Part shown: positions 1 to 9,741 of the stretch, in pieces
How the letters are laid out: every line of letters begins with the position of its first letter
Position numbering within the stretch: position 1 is the stretch's first letter
Assembly: GCA_050246945.1 (NCBI GenBank)
Contig: JBFWVC010000013.1
Span: forward strand, 62,001 to 126,000
Length of the DNA stretch: 64,000 nucleotides
From: JAEUMD01 sp050246945
GTDB taxonomy: Bacteria > Pseudomonadota > Alphaproteobacteria > Rhizobiales > Hyphomicrobiaceae
Direction: 5' to 3'
Notes under the pieces: generated by a model
What the model was told of the DNA's origin: nothing
The model's input: the letters and a program-made list of their open reading frames with translations, nothing else
Databases searched by the model: none
Program-made: the position numbers and the translations under genes

Positions 1-1938
1 GCACGCCAACCGGGGTGTATCAAAAAGCTCGGCCGTATGACGATTGACTGAAAGTCGCGCCTTCAATTGCTCCTTGTAGGATGGGTCAAGAGCGATCCTC
101 ACCGCGATCTCCTCGTACTCCTGCATCGTGTTCGCCACAAGCTCCGACAACTGGCAACCGTTGAGCAGACTCGCTGCAACGCGACCCGCAAATGCGGTCC
201 CCAAGCAGGTAACCACAGGCACCCCCATCCAGAGGGCGTCACTGGCAGTTGTGTGAGCATTGTAAGGCATTGTGTCGAGCAACAGATCGGCGCAACTCAG
301 CCGAGCCAAGTGTTGGGAGTTCGGCAATGGGGGCGCGAAGACCAGCCGTTCGGGCGCGATGCCACGCGTGGCAGCCTCCCGTTGCAAATTTGTCTTCAGA
401 TTTTCTCCGCCGTCCATCAACCAAATCACACTATTTGAAACCTTGCCGAGTATGCGCATCCATGACTCGAAAACTTCAGGCAGAATCTTGAACGGAATGT
501 TCAGGCACGAGAACACAAATGCATTCGCTGGCAAATTACACTCCACCCGGCTCGGCGCGGGGACTGCGAACTTTCGCTTCCGATCATTTGGCTGATATGG
601 GCCGTTGAGCCAGACGACTTGTTCCGAAAACCACTGTTTGCTCTCGCGTGGAATGACTGTCGGATCAGCGATTATGTAGTCATAGAAGCGCGACCCTGAC
701 GTGCCCGGCCATCCAAGGTAGATGACTTGGACAGGCGCGATGCGGCTGGCAAAGACTTCCATTCGATTGAACTGGTTGAAGCCTTGAAGATCGACGGCAA
801 CATCAATGTTCATTCCGCGCAAGCTTTGCACCATGCCGCCAGTCGAGAGATCGGCCATGTCGACGAAGGTGTCAAAAGCAGCCTCCATCCGGGCGCGCAT
901 CGCACTCCCGTCATTTGGTCCGTAAGAAACTCCAATGATCTCGAAGTGCGACCTGTCATGCAGTTCGATGAGTTCACTGATAAGATATGACGTCGCATGC
1001 TGGCGGTAGTCCGCCGAGACATAGGCTACCCTGATCTTACCCGACCCTGAAGCCGAGAACTTCACACGGTTCGACGGCACCCTCTCCACATTGCGGGCCT
1101 CAGAGGAGGCTTGCGCAGCCTTGAAGCATGTTGCCGGAGAGTCGCTAACGAGGGTAATGACGTATGGACTAGGCGGATCGGCTCTTGTCGTACGTGGCGC
1201 GCGGTCCACATTGCTCAATATCGAGTTTCGCAGTTCGGCAAAGCCAGCCCAGCTACATTCCCGCATTTTGGCAAGGAGCAACCCGCACTGCGCCTTCAAG
1301 TTCTCCGGGTCCAGCGAGAGCGTCGCTGCGTATTCCCTGGCCGAGCTTTCATATTTCTTGTTGTTGTAGAACTGCTGTGCCAACCCGAGACGGATCTCCT
1401 TGTCTTGGGGCGCAAGTTCGCTGGCTCGCACAAGGGCTGCTTCAGCCAGCTCAGCCTCATAACGGCGAACGAGCGCCGATGCGATATTTACATGATAGTC
1501 CGCATGATGGGGCTGGATCCGTATAGCTTTTTGAAATTCGTCGATCGCCTCTGCTGGCCGTCCAGTATTCAAGAGCACCACGCCCAACGCATTTGCAAAC
1601 TGGTCTGAATCGGGCTCCGCCCTGACGCATTCCCTCGCAAGCGCTTCGGCTTCTTGATAAAGTTGCATCTCGATCAAGATTCGCGCATGGTTGAAGGTGA
1701 GGCCGATGTCTCTGGGATCCAGCTTGCGGGCACGCCGAATGAGATCCAGTGCCGGACTAGAAAAGCCTTGCTGAAACTTGACGACAGCAAGCAATCCCAA
1801 CACATGGCTGTCGGTCGGAAGGTGCTTCAGGATTTTGGCATATGCTGCATGGGCTTGGGCCAGTTCTCCTTTCTTGTGCAGATCAACCGCCTTGTCCAGT
1901 AGCGCCTGTAGTTGCTCGTTCGATTTTGGTCTGGCCAT
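1..1938 (-). CDS. TPR / glycosyltransferase family 41 protein (O-GlcNAc transferase-like, SPINDLY type), partial
   Basis: The reading frame is open for 646 codons from the ATG at 1936-1938 to the window edge, so the C-terminus is missing. The N-terminal ~230 residues are TPR repeats (for example NALGVVLLNTGRPAEAIDEF). The catalytic half carries GT41 hallmarks: VAYVSADYRQHA with His near residue 314, YLGWPGTSG near 408, a FKI lysine near 484 and DTMPYNAHTTASDALWMGV near 550. GT41 enzymes move GlcNAc or another sugar from a nucleotide donor onto Ser/Thr of proteins; bacterial members often modify flagellins, adhesins or other surface proteins. It reads toward the left edge, downstream of a family 2 glycosyltransferase on the same strand, so a joint glycosylation role is likely but inferred. 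The acceptor is unknown. Confidence 0.88.
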   Translation of the reverse strand, partial: MARPKSNEQLQALLDKAVDLHKKGELAQAHAAYAKILKHLPTDSHVLGLLAVVKFQQGFSSPALDLIRRARKLDPRDIGLTFNHARILIEMQLYQEAEALARECVRAEPDSDQFANALGVVLLNTGRPAEAIDEFQKAIRIQPHHADYHVNIASALVRRYEAELAEAALVRASELAPQDKEIRLGLAQQFYNNKKYESSAREYAATLSLDPENLKAQCGLLLAKMRECSWAGFAELRNSILSNVDRAPRTTRADPPSPYVITLVSDSPATCFKAAQASSEARNVERVPSNRVKFSASGSGKIRVAYVSADYRQHATSYLISELIELHDRSHFEIIGVSYGPNDGSAMRARMEAAFDTFVDMADLSTGGMVQSLRGMNIDVAVDLQGFNQFNRMEVFASRIAPVQVIYLGWPGTSGSRFYDYIIADPTVIPRESKQWFSEQVVWLNGPYQPNDRKRKFAVPAPSRVECNLPANAFVFSCLNIPFKILPEVFESWMRILGKVSNSVIWLMDGGENLKTNLQREAATRGIAPERLVFAPPLPNSQHLARLSCADLLLDTMPYNAHTTASDALWMGVPVVTCLGTAFAGRVAASLLNGCQLSELVANTMQEYEEIAVRIALDPSYKEQLKARLSVNRHTAELFDTPRLAC

Positions 1939-2053
1939 TTTCTCGATCGCACTCGATTTGAACCATTGACGTCAATGCGAATACACATTGGTGTGGGTCG
2001 GCTGCCATGCGTCGAGAGATGCGCCCTGCCGCGAACCGGTCAGAACACTCCAC

Positions 2054-2818
2054 CTATTTCGCCTGAAGCTTTTGCCTCAGGGGATCCCAAGGAAATCTTC
2101 CTGAAAACTTTTGCGCCATCTTCCTGTTGCCTTCGATAAAAAAATTTGCCTTAACCGAAATGCCTGTGCTTCCCGCTCTGTAGTTGAGCGAATAGAGGTA
2201 GTTGGAGTCGAAGCGACGAGTCCGGTCGCGCAGCACCTGCGTGAGCATACGATCGACTTCCGTAACCCCCGGCTCGCGTGTCTTGCGATTCCAGATGGGA
2301 GCAAGTTTTACGGCAAGTTCCTTTGGCAAAAGGAAGCAGCTCACATCAACCAGGTAGTCCTTCGGCGACAAGATCGACGGCCACTTGCCCAAAGATTCAC
2401 AGTTATCGGGGCAAATAAGCTGACCCTCTTGATCAACGATATTTCGCAACGAGAACGCCCACTCATTCCCAGCTCTCAGGACGGCCACGAGGCTCTTGAC
2501 ATGCTCTCGGTCCATCCAGTTGTCTTCGTCTAGAAAGCAGATCAATTCACCCTTTGCGAGAAACGTCGCGGCCCCATAGATCAGGTGCCCATTGAACCGA
2601 TCTTTGCCCGTTGCATAGGGAAGTTCGATGACGTCTATCGGGCGTTGCGCAATTACGGCCTTTGCAGCCGTGGACCGCTCAAGCCCATCAATAACCACTA
2701 AGTGCTGTATGTTCGCATAAGACTGCGATGCAACGCTCTCAAGCGCTTCCCTCAGTTTTGGATTTCCGGTTGTCGGTGTAATGACCGTGACCAACGGACG
2801 CGACGTTTGCTTCTGCAT
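2054..2818 (-). CDS. Family 2 glycosyltransferase
   Basis: A 254-residue protein starting at MQKQTSRPLV. I prefer this start to an upstream ATG at 2902 because a G-rich Shine-Dalgarno stretch lies about 9 bases before it. The N-terminus VTVITPTTGNPKLREALESV, then HLVVIDGL and later CFLDEDNWM, is the GT-A fold pattern of GT2 enzymes, with DED as the metal/nucleotide-binding acidic motif. It is cytoplasmic, with no signal peptide or membrane segment. The next gene downstream on the same strand, 115 bases on, is the GT41 protein, so the pair may be a small glycosylation operon. Donor and acceptor cannot be read from the sequence. Confidence 0.85.
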   Translation of the reverse strand: MQKQTSRPLVTVITPTTGNPKLREALESVASQSYANIQHLVVIDGLERSTAAKAVIAQRPIDVIELPYATGKDRFNGHLIYGAATFLAKGELICFLDEDNWMDREHVKSLVAVLRAGNEWAFSLRNIVDQEGQLICPDNCESLGKWPSILSPKDYLVDVSCFLLPKELAVKLAPIWNRKTREPGVTEVDRMLTQVLRDRTRRFDSNYLYSLNYRAGSTGISVKANFFIEGNRKMAQKFSGRFPWDPLRQKLQAK

Positions 2819-2959
2819 CTTCAGCAAGCCCCCGGACAAGTCCACAACACGCCAAATGAAGCAATCAATGCCATCGTTGCCGCACCTTTCCGGAAAACTC
2901 AAGAACCGAAGGCAGTTTGCAGAGTCGCTGCGGCCAGCGCGCCGCTACGCCGACCACTC

Positions 2960-3841
2960 TCAACCGCGCGGATTGTAAGGGTGCTTCTTCTTCCACTCGG
3001 AAATGAAGTAGGCGAGCCCCTCATCGATCTCGTCCGGCATGACGATACGCACGGTGATGAGCAGCGCGCCCTGCTTGCCGGTTGCGCTGCACCGAACACC
3101 CTTGCCCTTCAGGCGGAATACGCGACCGGAACTTGTGCCCTTCGGCAATGTCAATTGCAGGCGGCCGGTCGGCGTTGCGACCTCGATCTTGCCGCCGAGC
3201 ACGGCCTCGTCGAGCGAGACGGGCAGCGACATATGAATATCGTCGCCGGAGCGCTGGAAGTCGGGGTGCGGCTTGACGTGGATCTCGACGAGCGCATCGC
3301 CTGGTTCGCCGCCGCCGAACCCAGGCTTGCCCTTTCCCTTCAGCCGCAGCATCTGACCGTCCGAAACGCCCTCTGGGACGGCCAGGTCGAGCACACCGCC
3401 TTCCGGCATCGTGACGCGCTTCTTGGTCCCGGAGATGGCGTCGAGGAATGCGACCTCAAGCGTGTACCTGACGTCCTGCCCGCGAACGTGAAAACCGGGA
3501 CGGCCGTTGGGACGGGCGCCATGCCCGGCGGCATCTGCGAAAAAATCATTGAAGACGTCGGAGAACGTGCCGCCACTGTAGGCGCCGGCCGAGTTGGCAT
3601 ATGGATGGCGGACCGTCTCGCCGCGCGCATCGATCAAGCCGGCGTCATACTGCCGGCGGCGCTCCGGGTCGCCAACGATGTCGTAGGCTGCCGATAGCGA
3701 CTTGAAGCGGTCGGCAGCCGCCTTGTCGCCGGGGTGAAGATCGGGGTGGCAGGATTTAGCCAATCGCCGGAACGCGCTGCGCACCTCCTCATCGGAGGCA
3801 CCCCGTGCGACCCCGAGCACCGAATAGGGATCTCCTGCCAT
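2960..3841 (-). CDS. DnaJ-class co-chaperone, CbpA type
   Basis: 293 residues from MAGDPYSVLGV. The J domain covers about residues 1-68 with the DnaK-stimulating HPD motif at 32-34. A Gly-rich stretch follows, then two beta-sandwich substrate-binding domains (VRYTLEVAFLDAISGTKK... LPVSLDEAVLGGKIEV). The four CxxCxGxG zinc-finger repeats of true DnaJ are absent, so this is a type II, CbpA-like co-chaperone that delivers clients to DnaK. An upstream in-frame ATG at 3907 would add 22 residues with no J-domain homology. It is not next to dnaK or grpE, so it probably acts as a stand-alone stress chaperone. Confidence 0.9.
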   Translation of the reverse strand: MAGDPYSVLGVARGASDEEVRSAFRRLAKSCHPDLHPGDKAAADRFKSLSAAYDIVGDPERRRQYDAGLIDARGETVRHPYANSAGAYSGGTFSDVFNDFFADAAGHGARPNGRPGFHVRGQDVRYTLEVAFLDAISGTKKRVTMPEGGVLDLAVPEGVSDGQMLRLKGKGKPGFGGGEPGDALVEIHVKPHPDFQRSGDDIHMSLPVSLDEAVLGGKIEVATPTGRLQLTLPKGTSSGRVFRLKGKGVRCSATGKQGALLITVRIVMPDEIDEGLAYFISEWKKKHPYNPRG

Positions 3842-4056
3842 CGTGTCTGCATTCCAAGGGTCGAGACGCCAGTGCTCGCGATGAGGGACCGGCTCCAATA
3901 GCCACACCGCAGCCTGCCGCCAGATGAGCGCTCAGTGATGTCGCCTTATGATCAGCTCCGCCATAACTCAAAGCCTTTGCCACGCGGCGGGCCAAACATG
4001 AACACAATGAACACTTGCCGGAATTATGGCAATGGCCTCGCGCCGGTTAGGTCAAT

Positions 4057-5595
4057 TCACGAATAGATGCGGATTTCCGGTGTTTTACCAAGAAGTGTGG
4101 CCAGGACACCAAGGCGCCGCTGAAGCCGCTCACCACTTAGCCCGGCGAAGGCGGACGGTATATTGAGGACGAGGCGATCGGCTTCGAATGTCACTGGCGT
4201 CACGTCGATTACGCCCGGCATGCCGATCGACAGCATATGGGCCGCGCGGACTGCCGCTCCGACGATACGCGCCCGGTTGAGCGCGCGTTTTGAGACAAGT
4301 CGCTTGAAGCGCTCCGACAGGTGCTCGCCCTTGGCCTCACCTGAGCCAGCGTGTCGGAAATAGACCGAGAGTGCGAGGAACATCAGGCCTGCGTGGTCAA
4401 TGCCGCCCAGACCGGCATGAGCGATTATGTTCAGGCTCTGCTCGCCGCGATAGTCGGGGTGGGCCCGCCAGCCGATGTCGGAGAGAAGGCAGGCGGCATG
4501 CCGCAGACGCCGCTCCTCGGGCGTCTCGCCGAGACCGTCCGCCGCGAAGATTACGTCGGTCCAGGCACACAGCTCAAAGGCGTGATCGACGGAGCGCGAG
4601 CGCAGCCGTGCATAGGTCTCGCACGAGGCAAGGAGCGGATCGCGGCGGCGCTCCTCCGGCGGCATCACGGAATAGAGCAGGCCCTCGCGCACGCCGAAGA
4701 CCGAGAAGATGACGTTGGATGGCTCCATCTTCTTGAGCAGCTGGTGCATCACCACGGCCCCGAACGGGAGCACCCCCCTGCGCGCCTTGGACACCTCGCC
4801 GGCTCCAGGCAAGGCCGACAGCTTCTTTGCCTTGATGATCTGCTCGCAAAACTCGATCGCATTGCGGGTCGGCAGCGAGAAGCCGTGCATGACGCGTAAC
4901 GGATAGTCGGTCTGCTCCATGTACATCTTGGCCAGGGCACGCCATGTGCCCCCGACGGCATAGAACGGGCGTCCCTTGCCGGTTTTCAGCCATGGAACAG
5001 AGTCGAAGCTCTGCGCCGCCAATGCTTCGGCCTTGTCTATGCGTCCCTTCGTAGTGTCGATCAGGCGCAGGCCGCCCAGCGGCAGCGTCGTCGCCTCGTT
5101 CAACTTGTCGCCGGCGACATCGATGAGCTCGAGGCTACCGCCACCCAGGTCCCCGGCAACGCCATCGGCGCCGACGATACCCATCATGATGCCCTTGGCC
5201 GCGAGGATCGCCTCCTTCTCGCCCGACAGCACCTCGATCGGCGCGCCAAGCTCGCGCGCGCCGCGGCTGATGAAGTCCGTCCCGTCGACGGCCTCGCGGA
5301 CGGCAGCGGTCGCGATCGCCTTGATCGACTTGACGCCGAGGTTGCGCGCGATGGCGTGGAATCGCGTCAGCGCGAGGATCGCACAGCGGACACTCTTTTC
5401 GCCGAGGTGTCCGGTGGATGCGACCGATTTGCCGAGACCGCACAGGACCTTTTCGTTGAATACCGGGGTCGGCGCGCGGGTGAGACCGTCGTATATGACG
5501 AGGCGAACGGAGTTCGATCCGATGTCGACAACGCCAATGGGCTCAAGATTGGCCATGGGATCGGCAGTCGACAAATGGTCACTCAGGCCCGTCAC
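4057..5595 (-). CDS. ppx: Exopolyphosphatase, Ppx/GppA family
   Basis: 512 residues, close to the usual length for alphaproteobacterial Ppx. The start is GTG at 5593-5595, preceded by AGGAG seven bases upstream. VDIGSNSVRLVIYD at the N-terminus and GVAGDLGGGSLELIDV near residue 145 are the two phosphate-binding loops of the ASKHA (actin/hsp70-like) fold. The C-terminal HD-like domain has HAACLLSDIGWRAHPDYR. The enzyme hydrolyses terminal phosphates from inorganic polyphosphate and, in some members, pppGpp. It starts 10 bases after the ppk1 stop, so synthesis and breakdown of polyphosphate are almost certainly co-transcribed. Confidence 0.94.
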   Translation of the reverse strand: MTGLSDHLSTADPMANLEPIGVVDIGSNSVRLVIYDGLTRAPTPVFNEKVLCGLGKSVASTGHLGEKSVRCAILALTRFHAIARNLGVKSIKAIATAAVREAVDGTDFISRGARELGAPIEVLSGEKEAILAAKGIMMGIVGADGVAGDLGGGSLELIDVAGDKLNEATTLPLGGLRLIDTTKGRIDKAEALAAQSFDSVPWLKTGKGRPFYAVGGTWRALAKMYMEQTDYPLRVMHGFSLPTRNAIEFCEQIIKAKKLSALPGAGEVSKARRGVLPFGAVVMHQLLKKMEPSNVIFSVFGVREGLLYSVMPPEERRRDPLLASCETYARLRSRSVDHAFELCAWTDVIFAADGLGETPEERRLRHAACLLSDIGWRAHPDYRGEQSLNIIAHAGLGGIDHAGLMFLALSVYFRHAGSGEAKGEHLSERFKRLVSKRALNRARIVGAAVRAAHMLSIGMPGVIDVTPVTFEADRLVLNIPSAFAGLSGERLQRRLGVLATLLGKTPEIRIYS

Positions 5596-5605
5596 ATGCG
5601 TTCTC

Positions 5606-7810
5606 CTATTTCGCCTTGCGGGCCTTCAAGTGGAATGCAGGCGGACGGCTTGCGGACAGTGACGCGCCGCGGCCGGACAACGACGGGTTCGTCATGAAGT
5701 ACTTGTGAGCGTTGAACTGCGCCTCGCCCGGCGACGGCTCAACGCGTGTCGATGAGCCGTCCGAATTGATGTGCCAGGTCTGCTGATTGTCCATCATGTT
5801 GGCGACCATGATCTGATCGAGCACCTGCTCGTGTACGGTTGCGTTGAGGATCTGGACCATTGCCTCGACCCGGCGATCGAGGTTGCGCGGCATCATATCG
5901 GCGGAGCTGATGTATACGGCAGCATGCGGGGAGGGCAACCCCTCGCCGCCGCCGAAGCAAAAGATCCGTGAATGCTCAAGGAAGCGGCCGATGATGCTCT
6001 TGACCCGGATGCGACTCGACAACCCGGGAATGCCGGGCCGAAGGCAGCAGATGCCACGAACGACGAGGTCGATTTCGACGCCATTCTCGCTGGCCTCATA
6101 GAGGGCGTCGATGATCTGCTTGTCGACGAGCGAATTCATTTTCATCCAGATCGCGGCGGGACGGCCGGACCGCGCGTGCTCGATCTCGTCGCGGATGTGG
6201 GAGATGATGCGCTCGCGGATGCCACGCGGCGAGGCCGACATCTGCTCGAAGACGCCCGGCTCTCCATAGCCGGTCACGAAATTGAATATGCGCGTCACGT
6301 CGCGACCTATCGCCGGGTTGTTGGTGAACAGCGAGAGATCGGTGTAAACGCGCGCGGTCTGGGGGTGGTAGTTGCCGGTGCCGATGTGGCAATAGGTGGC
6401 CAGGTCGTTGCCCTCACGGCGAACGACGAGACCGAGCTTGGCATGCGTCTTCAGCTCGATGAACCCATAGACGACATGCACGCCGGCGCTTTCAAGATCG
6501 CGTGCCCAGCGGATATTGGCCGCCTCGTCGAAGCGCGCCTTGAGCTCCACCACCGCAGTCACCGACTTGCCAGCCTCGACGGCTTCCTTCAACGCGCGCA
6601 CGATGGGTGAATCACGCGATGTACGATAGAGAGTCCACTTAATCGCCATCACGTTGGGGTCGGCCACCGCCTGACGCAGATACTGCACGACGACGTCGAA
6701 GCTCTCATAAGGGTGGTGGACGACGATGTCCTTCTGGCGGATCGCGGCGAAGCAGTCTCCGTTGAACTCGCGGATTCGTTCGGGAAAGCGGATCGAGAAG
6801 GGTCGGAACATCAAATCGGGGCGATCGGCGACGACCATCTGTGTTGCATCGGCCAGGCCCAGCACACCTTCCTTCACGAAGACGGACTCGTCGCCCACTT
6901 CCAGTTCCTCGATAACGAACTTGCGCAGGTTCTCGGGCATGCGCGATTCGAGTTCGAGGCGGATCACGTGTCCGCGTCGGCGGCGCTTGAGCGCCGATTC
7001 GAAGGAGCGTACCAGATCCTCGGCTTCTTCCTGAAGTTCGATGTCACTGTCGCGGATGAGACGGAACGCTCCGCGCGCCTTGACGTCGAAGCCGGGGAAC
7101 AGCGCGCCGAGGAAGATGCCGATGATCGTCTCAAGTTGAATGAAGCGGATCTGCGAGTGACCAGCCTCTCCATCTGGCAAGCGAATGAAGCGCTCGATCT
7201 GACTGGGGATAGGGATGAGGCCGTTCATCGCACGGACGGCATTCTCCATCTCCACCGCAAGTGTAAGTCCGAGATTGGGAATGAACGGGAAGGGATGCGC
7301 GGGGTCGACCGCGATCGGTGTGAGGATCGGGAATATCTGGTGCATGAAAAGGTTCTCGAGCCAGGCGTGCTCGGCAATCGTCAACTGGTTCTCCTTGACC
7401 AGCGTAATGCCTGCTGCGCCCAGTTCCTTGAGCAGCGCCTCCCAGATCTCCTGCTTTTGTGCGACGAGACCGGAAACGAAACGGTTAATGGCCGAGAGCT
7501 GCTGGGCCGGTGTCAAGCCGTCCTGGGACGTGGTCGATACGCCGGCTGCGAGTTGGCCGAAGACGCCGGCCACGCGCACCATGTAAAATTCGTCCAGGTT
7601 GCTGGCGGAGATCGCGAGGAACCGCATCCGTTCGAGCAGCGGATGATGAGGATTGGCCGCTTCCTCCAGAACGCGCTTGTTGAACTGCAGCCAGGACAGT
7701 TCGCGGTTGTAGTAGCGCTCCGGACCGACCGGCGGCGGCGTCTCGGCCATCATGCGCGCGCGGGCTGCCGTCCTGGCGCTTCCTGGCTTCTTTGACTTCG
7801 TGCTCGTCAT
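5606..7810 (-). CDS. ppk1: Polyphosphate kinase 1
   Basis: 734 residues. The start MTSTKSKKPG was chosen because GAGGAG lies six bases upstream; an in-frame ATG at 7915 would run back over the end of hda. Domains in order: N domain (RYYNRELSWLQFNKRVLEEA), head domain, and two phospholipase-D-like C-terminal domains. FIELKTHAKLGLV contains the histidine phosphorylated during catalysis, and RFLEHSRIFCFG the second conserved histidine. It reversibly makes polyphosphate from ATP, a reserve tied to stress survival and the stringent response. It sits between hda and ppx on the same strand, about 55 bases after the hda stop. Confidence 0.96.
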   Translation of the reverse strand: MTSTKSKKPGSARTAARARMMAETPPPVGPERYYNRELSWLQFNKRVLEEAANPHHPLLERMRFLAISASNLDEFYMVRVAGVFGQLAAGVSTTSQDGLTPAQQLSAINRFVSGLVAQKQEIWEALLKELGAAGITLVKENQLTIAEHAWLENLFMHQIFPILTPIAVDPAHPFPFIPNLGLTLAVEMENAVRAMNGLIPIPSQIERFIRLPDGEAGHSQIRFIQLETIIGIFLGALFPGFDVKARGAFRLIRDSDIELQEEAEDLVRSFESALKRRRRGHVIRLELESRMPENLRKFVIEELEVGDESVFVKEGVLGLADATQMVVADRPDLMFRPFSIRFPERIREFNGDCFAAIRQKDIVVHHPYESFDVVVQYLRQAVADPNVMAIKWTLYRTSRDSPIVRALKEAVEAGKSVTAVVELKARFDEAANIRWARDLESAGVHVVYGFIELKTHAKLGLVVRREGNDLATYCHIGTGNYHPQTARVYTDLSLFTNNPAIGRDVTRIFNFVTGYGEPGVFEQMSASPRGIRERIISHIRDEIEHARSGRPAAIWMKMNSLVDKQIIDALYEASENGVEIDLVVRGICCLRPGIPGLSSRIRVKSIIGRFLEHSRIFCFGGGEGLPSPHAAVYISSADMMPRNLDRRVEAMVQILNATVHEQVLDQIMVANMMDNQQTWHINSDGSSTRVEPSPGEAQFNAHKYFMTNPSLSGRGASLSASRPPAFHLKARKAK

Positions 7811-7865
7811 CCACGGCTCCTCAGAGGGCATCCTTACCTTGCTGAAGATTGACCGGCAGGCACCA

Positions 7866-8588
7866 TCATGGGCCGCCGCGATCGTCTTCTGCATGGCCGG
7901 CTTCGTCGGTCTCATCGTCCGAGGCCTGCATCACATCGGCGGCGAGCGCGCGTGTCACGCGTCGGCGGGTCGCCAACGCCTCGTGGTCCAGCTGCTCGAC
8001 GATGGCGTTCGCCGCAGCCAGCGAGCGTTCCAGGCGCAAGGCGATGAAATTGACCACATGAGGCTCAACGGACAGTTGACGATCCGCAAAAAGCTTAACG
8101 AGAACGGCCTTCAGCAACGTCTCGTCGGGGGGCGAGATCGCAATCAGGGGCAGTGCTCGCAGACGCGAGCGCAGGTCAGGCAGTTCTATCGTCATCTCGC
8201 CCGGGGCCAGGCGGGAGGTCATTAGAATGGTGAACTTGTGCTCGCGTGCGAGGTTCAGCAGGTGGAAGAGGATGCGGTCGTCGGCAATACCGCGGTCGAT
8301 ATCCTCCACAAGCAAGGCACGGTCGCGCTCCAGCATTTCAATTGTGCTTTCGCCGAGATCGACCGCAGCGACTGCAGAAGCACCCGACGCAATCTGCCAG
8401 ACGTGACCGAGATGCGATTTGCCCGCACCTTGCGGCCCGACGACGAGCGCGGCCCAATGCGGCCAGTCCGGCCATCTGTCGATCAACTCGACAGCAGCAC
8501 GGTTCGATGCCGAAACAAAGAAATCCTCCATGCCGAGCGCTGAACGCAACGGCAAGTCGAGAACGAGCTGGCGCGGTGTCGACGTCAT
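7866..8588 (-). CDS. hdaA: DnaA-related replication regulator Hda
   Basis: 240 residues. A Walker A loop GPQGAGKSHL sits at 51-60, VAAVDLGES and LLVEDIDRG (Walker B) follow, and the C-terminal lid resembles DnaA domain III. The DNA-binding domain IV of DnaA is missing. The N-terminus RQLVLDLPLR contains the QLxLxL-type beta-clamp-binding motif expected for Hda. With the sliding clamp it stimulates ATP hydrolysis on DnaA to prevent re-initiation. Its start overlaps the stop of the upstream permease gene by four bases (ATGA), so the two are translationally coupled, and ppk1-ppx follow in the same direction. Confidence 0.88.
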   Translation of the reverse strand: MTSTPRQLVLDLPLRSALGMEDFFVSASNRAAVELIDRWPDWPHWAALVVGPQGAGKSHLGHVWQIASGASAVAAVDLGESTIEMLERDRALLVEDIDRGIADDRILFHLLNLAREHKFTILMTSRLAPGEMTIELPDLRSRLRALPLIAISPPDETLLKAVLVKLFADRQLSVEPHVVNFIALRLERSLAAANAIVEQLDHEALATRRRVTRALAADVMQASDDETDEAGHAEDDRGGP

Positions 8589-9685
8589 GCGTTTGGCGTC
8601 TCTCGGCCAGAAGAAACCGGATCCGCCTCTTCACCGTTGTAATATGGACTTGCCAGATAAATCTGCAGGGAGAAGCGCACAAGCACACCGATTGCCGCTG
8701 CCACCGGAACAGCAACGAGTACGCCGACGAATCCGAACAGGTAGGAGAACACGAAAAGCGCGAAGATCAGCCACACTGGATGCAGGCCGATCTTGGAGCC
8801 GACGATGTTGGGCGAGAGGAAGCCGGCATCGAATGCCTGACCGGCGAGGAACACGCCCACGACCATCGCCACGGACACTGCGTCGGGCCAGAACTGGATG
8901 ACCGCGAGTGTGGTGGCCGTAAGCATGCCCAGCGCCCAGCCGACAAACGGGATGAACGTGAGAATGCCCGTGGCGATTCCGACGAGGAGACCGTACTTCA
9001 GACCTGCCGCCGTGAGTCCGGCCGCATAGAATGCGCCGAGAATCATGCAGACGGTGCCCTGGCCGCGGATGAAGGCGGAAACCGCGTCGTTAATGTCGCT
9101 GGCGAGCTGACGAATAGCGGGCGCATGGGCGCGCGGCAGCCATCCATTGATCTTCGCGAGCATGGGATCCCAGTCGAGCAGCATGTAGAAGACGACGAGC
9201 GGCGTCACCAGGATCAGCGAGATGAAGTTGACCACCGCGCGGCTCTGGTCCCAGAGCGACGAGGCGATCCATCCAGCGATGCCGGCCCAGTTCTGCGACA
9301 GGCCATCAAGCGCCTGGGTCAATGCGGCCTCGAATGCGGGATAGCGCGCGCCCAGCTGCTCGCGCGCCCATGCATCAACGATACCCTTGAGCCGTTCCAT
9401 CTCACCGGGAAGGGCAAGAGCCAGCTGCTGGGCCTGCGAGGCCAGCAGCGGCACGACGAAAATTAGTATCGCGGCGAAGGCCAGGATCGCGACCAGCAGT
9501 ATGAGAAGCGAGGCCCACATGCGCGAAAGTCCCATGCGTTCCAGCACGCCGGCGAGCGGGTTAAGGAAGTAGGCGATCACCATGCCGGCCACGAAGGGCA
9601 GCAGGACCTCTTTCAGCAGCCCGATCATCAGAACGAGCAGGAGGGCGGCGCCCATCCAGAACAGGACCTGTCGCTCAGCTCGCAT
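8585..9685 (-). CDS. AI-2E family transporter (PerM-like permease)
   Basis: 366 residues with about eight hydrophobic segments. The pairs near the N-terminus (VLFWMGAALLLVLMIGLL, VAGMVIAYFLNPLAGVLERMG) and the C-terminal LIFALFVFSYLFGFVGVLVAVPVAAAIGVLVRF are typical of the AI-2E exporter (UPF0118/PerM) family. Members have been linked to autoinducer-2, Na+/H+ and unknown exports, so the substrate cannot be named. It lies directly upstream of hdaA with an ATGA overlap, an arrangement known from related alphaproteobacteria, and downstream of a CDP-alcohol phosphatidyltransferase gene. Confidence 0.86.
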   Translation of the reverse strand: MRAERQVLFWMGAALLLVLMIGLLKEVLLPFVAGMVIAYFLNPLAGVLERMGLSRMWASLLILLVAILAFAAILIFVVPLLASQAQQLALALPGEMERLKGIVDAWAREQLGARYPAFEAALTQALDGLSQNWAGIAGWIASSLWDQSRAVVNFISLILVTPLVVFYMLLDWDPMLAKINGWLPRAHAPAIRQLASDINDAVSAFIRGQGTVCMILGAFYAAGLTAAGLKYGLLVGIATGILTFIPFVGWALGMLTATTLAVIQFWPDAVSVAMVVGVFLAGQAFDAGFLSPNIVGSKIGLHPVWLIFALFVFSYLFGFVGVLVAVPVAAAIGVLVRFSLQIYLASPYYNGEEADPVSSGRETPNA

Positions 9686-9741
9686 GTCGCCCCTCCACTT
9701 TTGCCGTTTCAGCGCCCCCCTTGCGGCGCGTGCCGGCGATC

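Noticed and set aside
2702..3697. 331-codon plus-strand open frame
   Set aside because: Shadow of the DnaJ-class gene; no recognisable domain.
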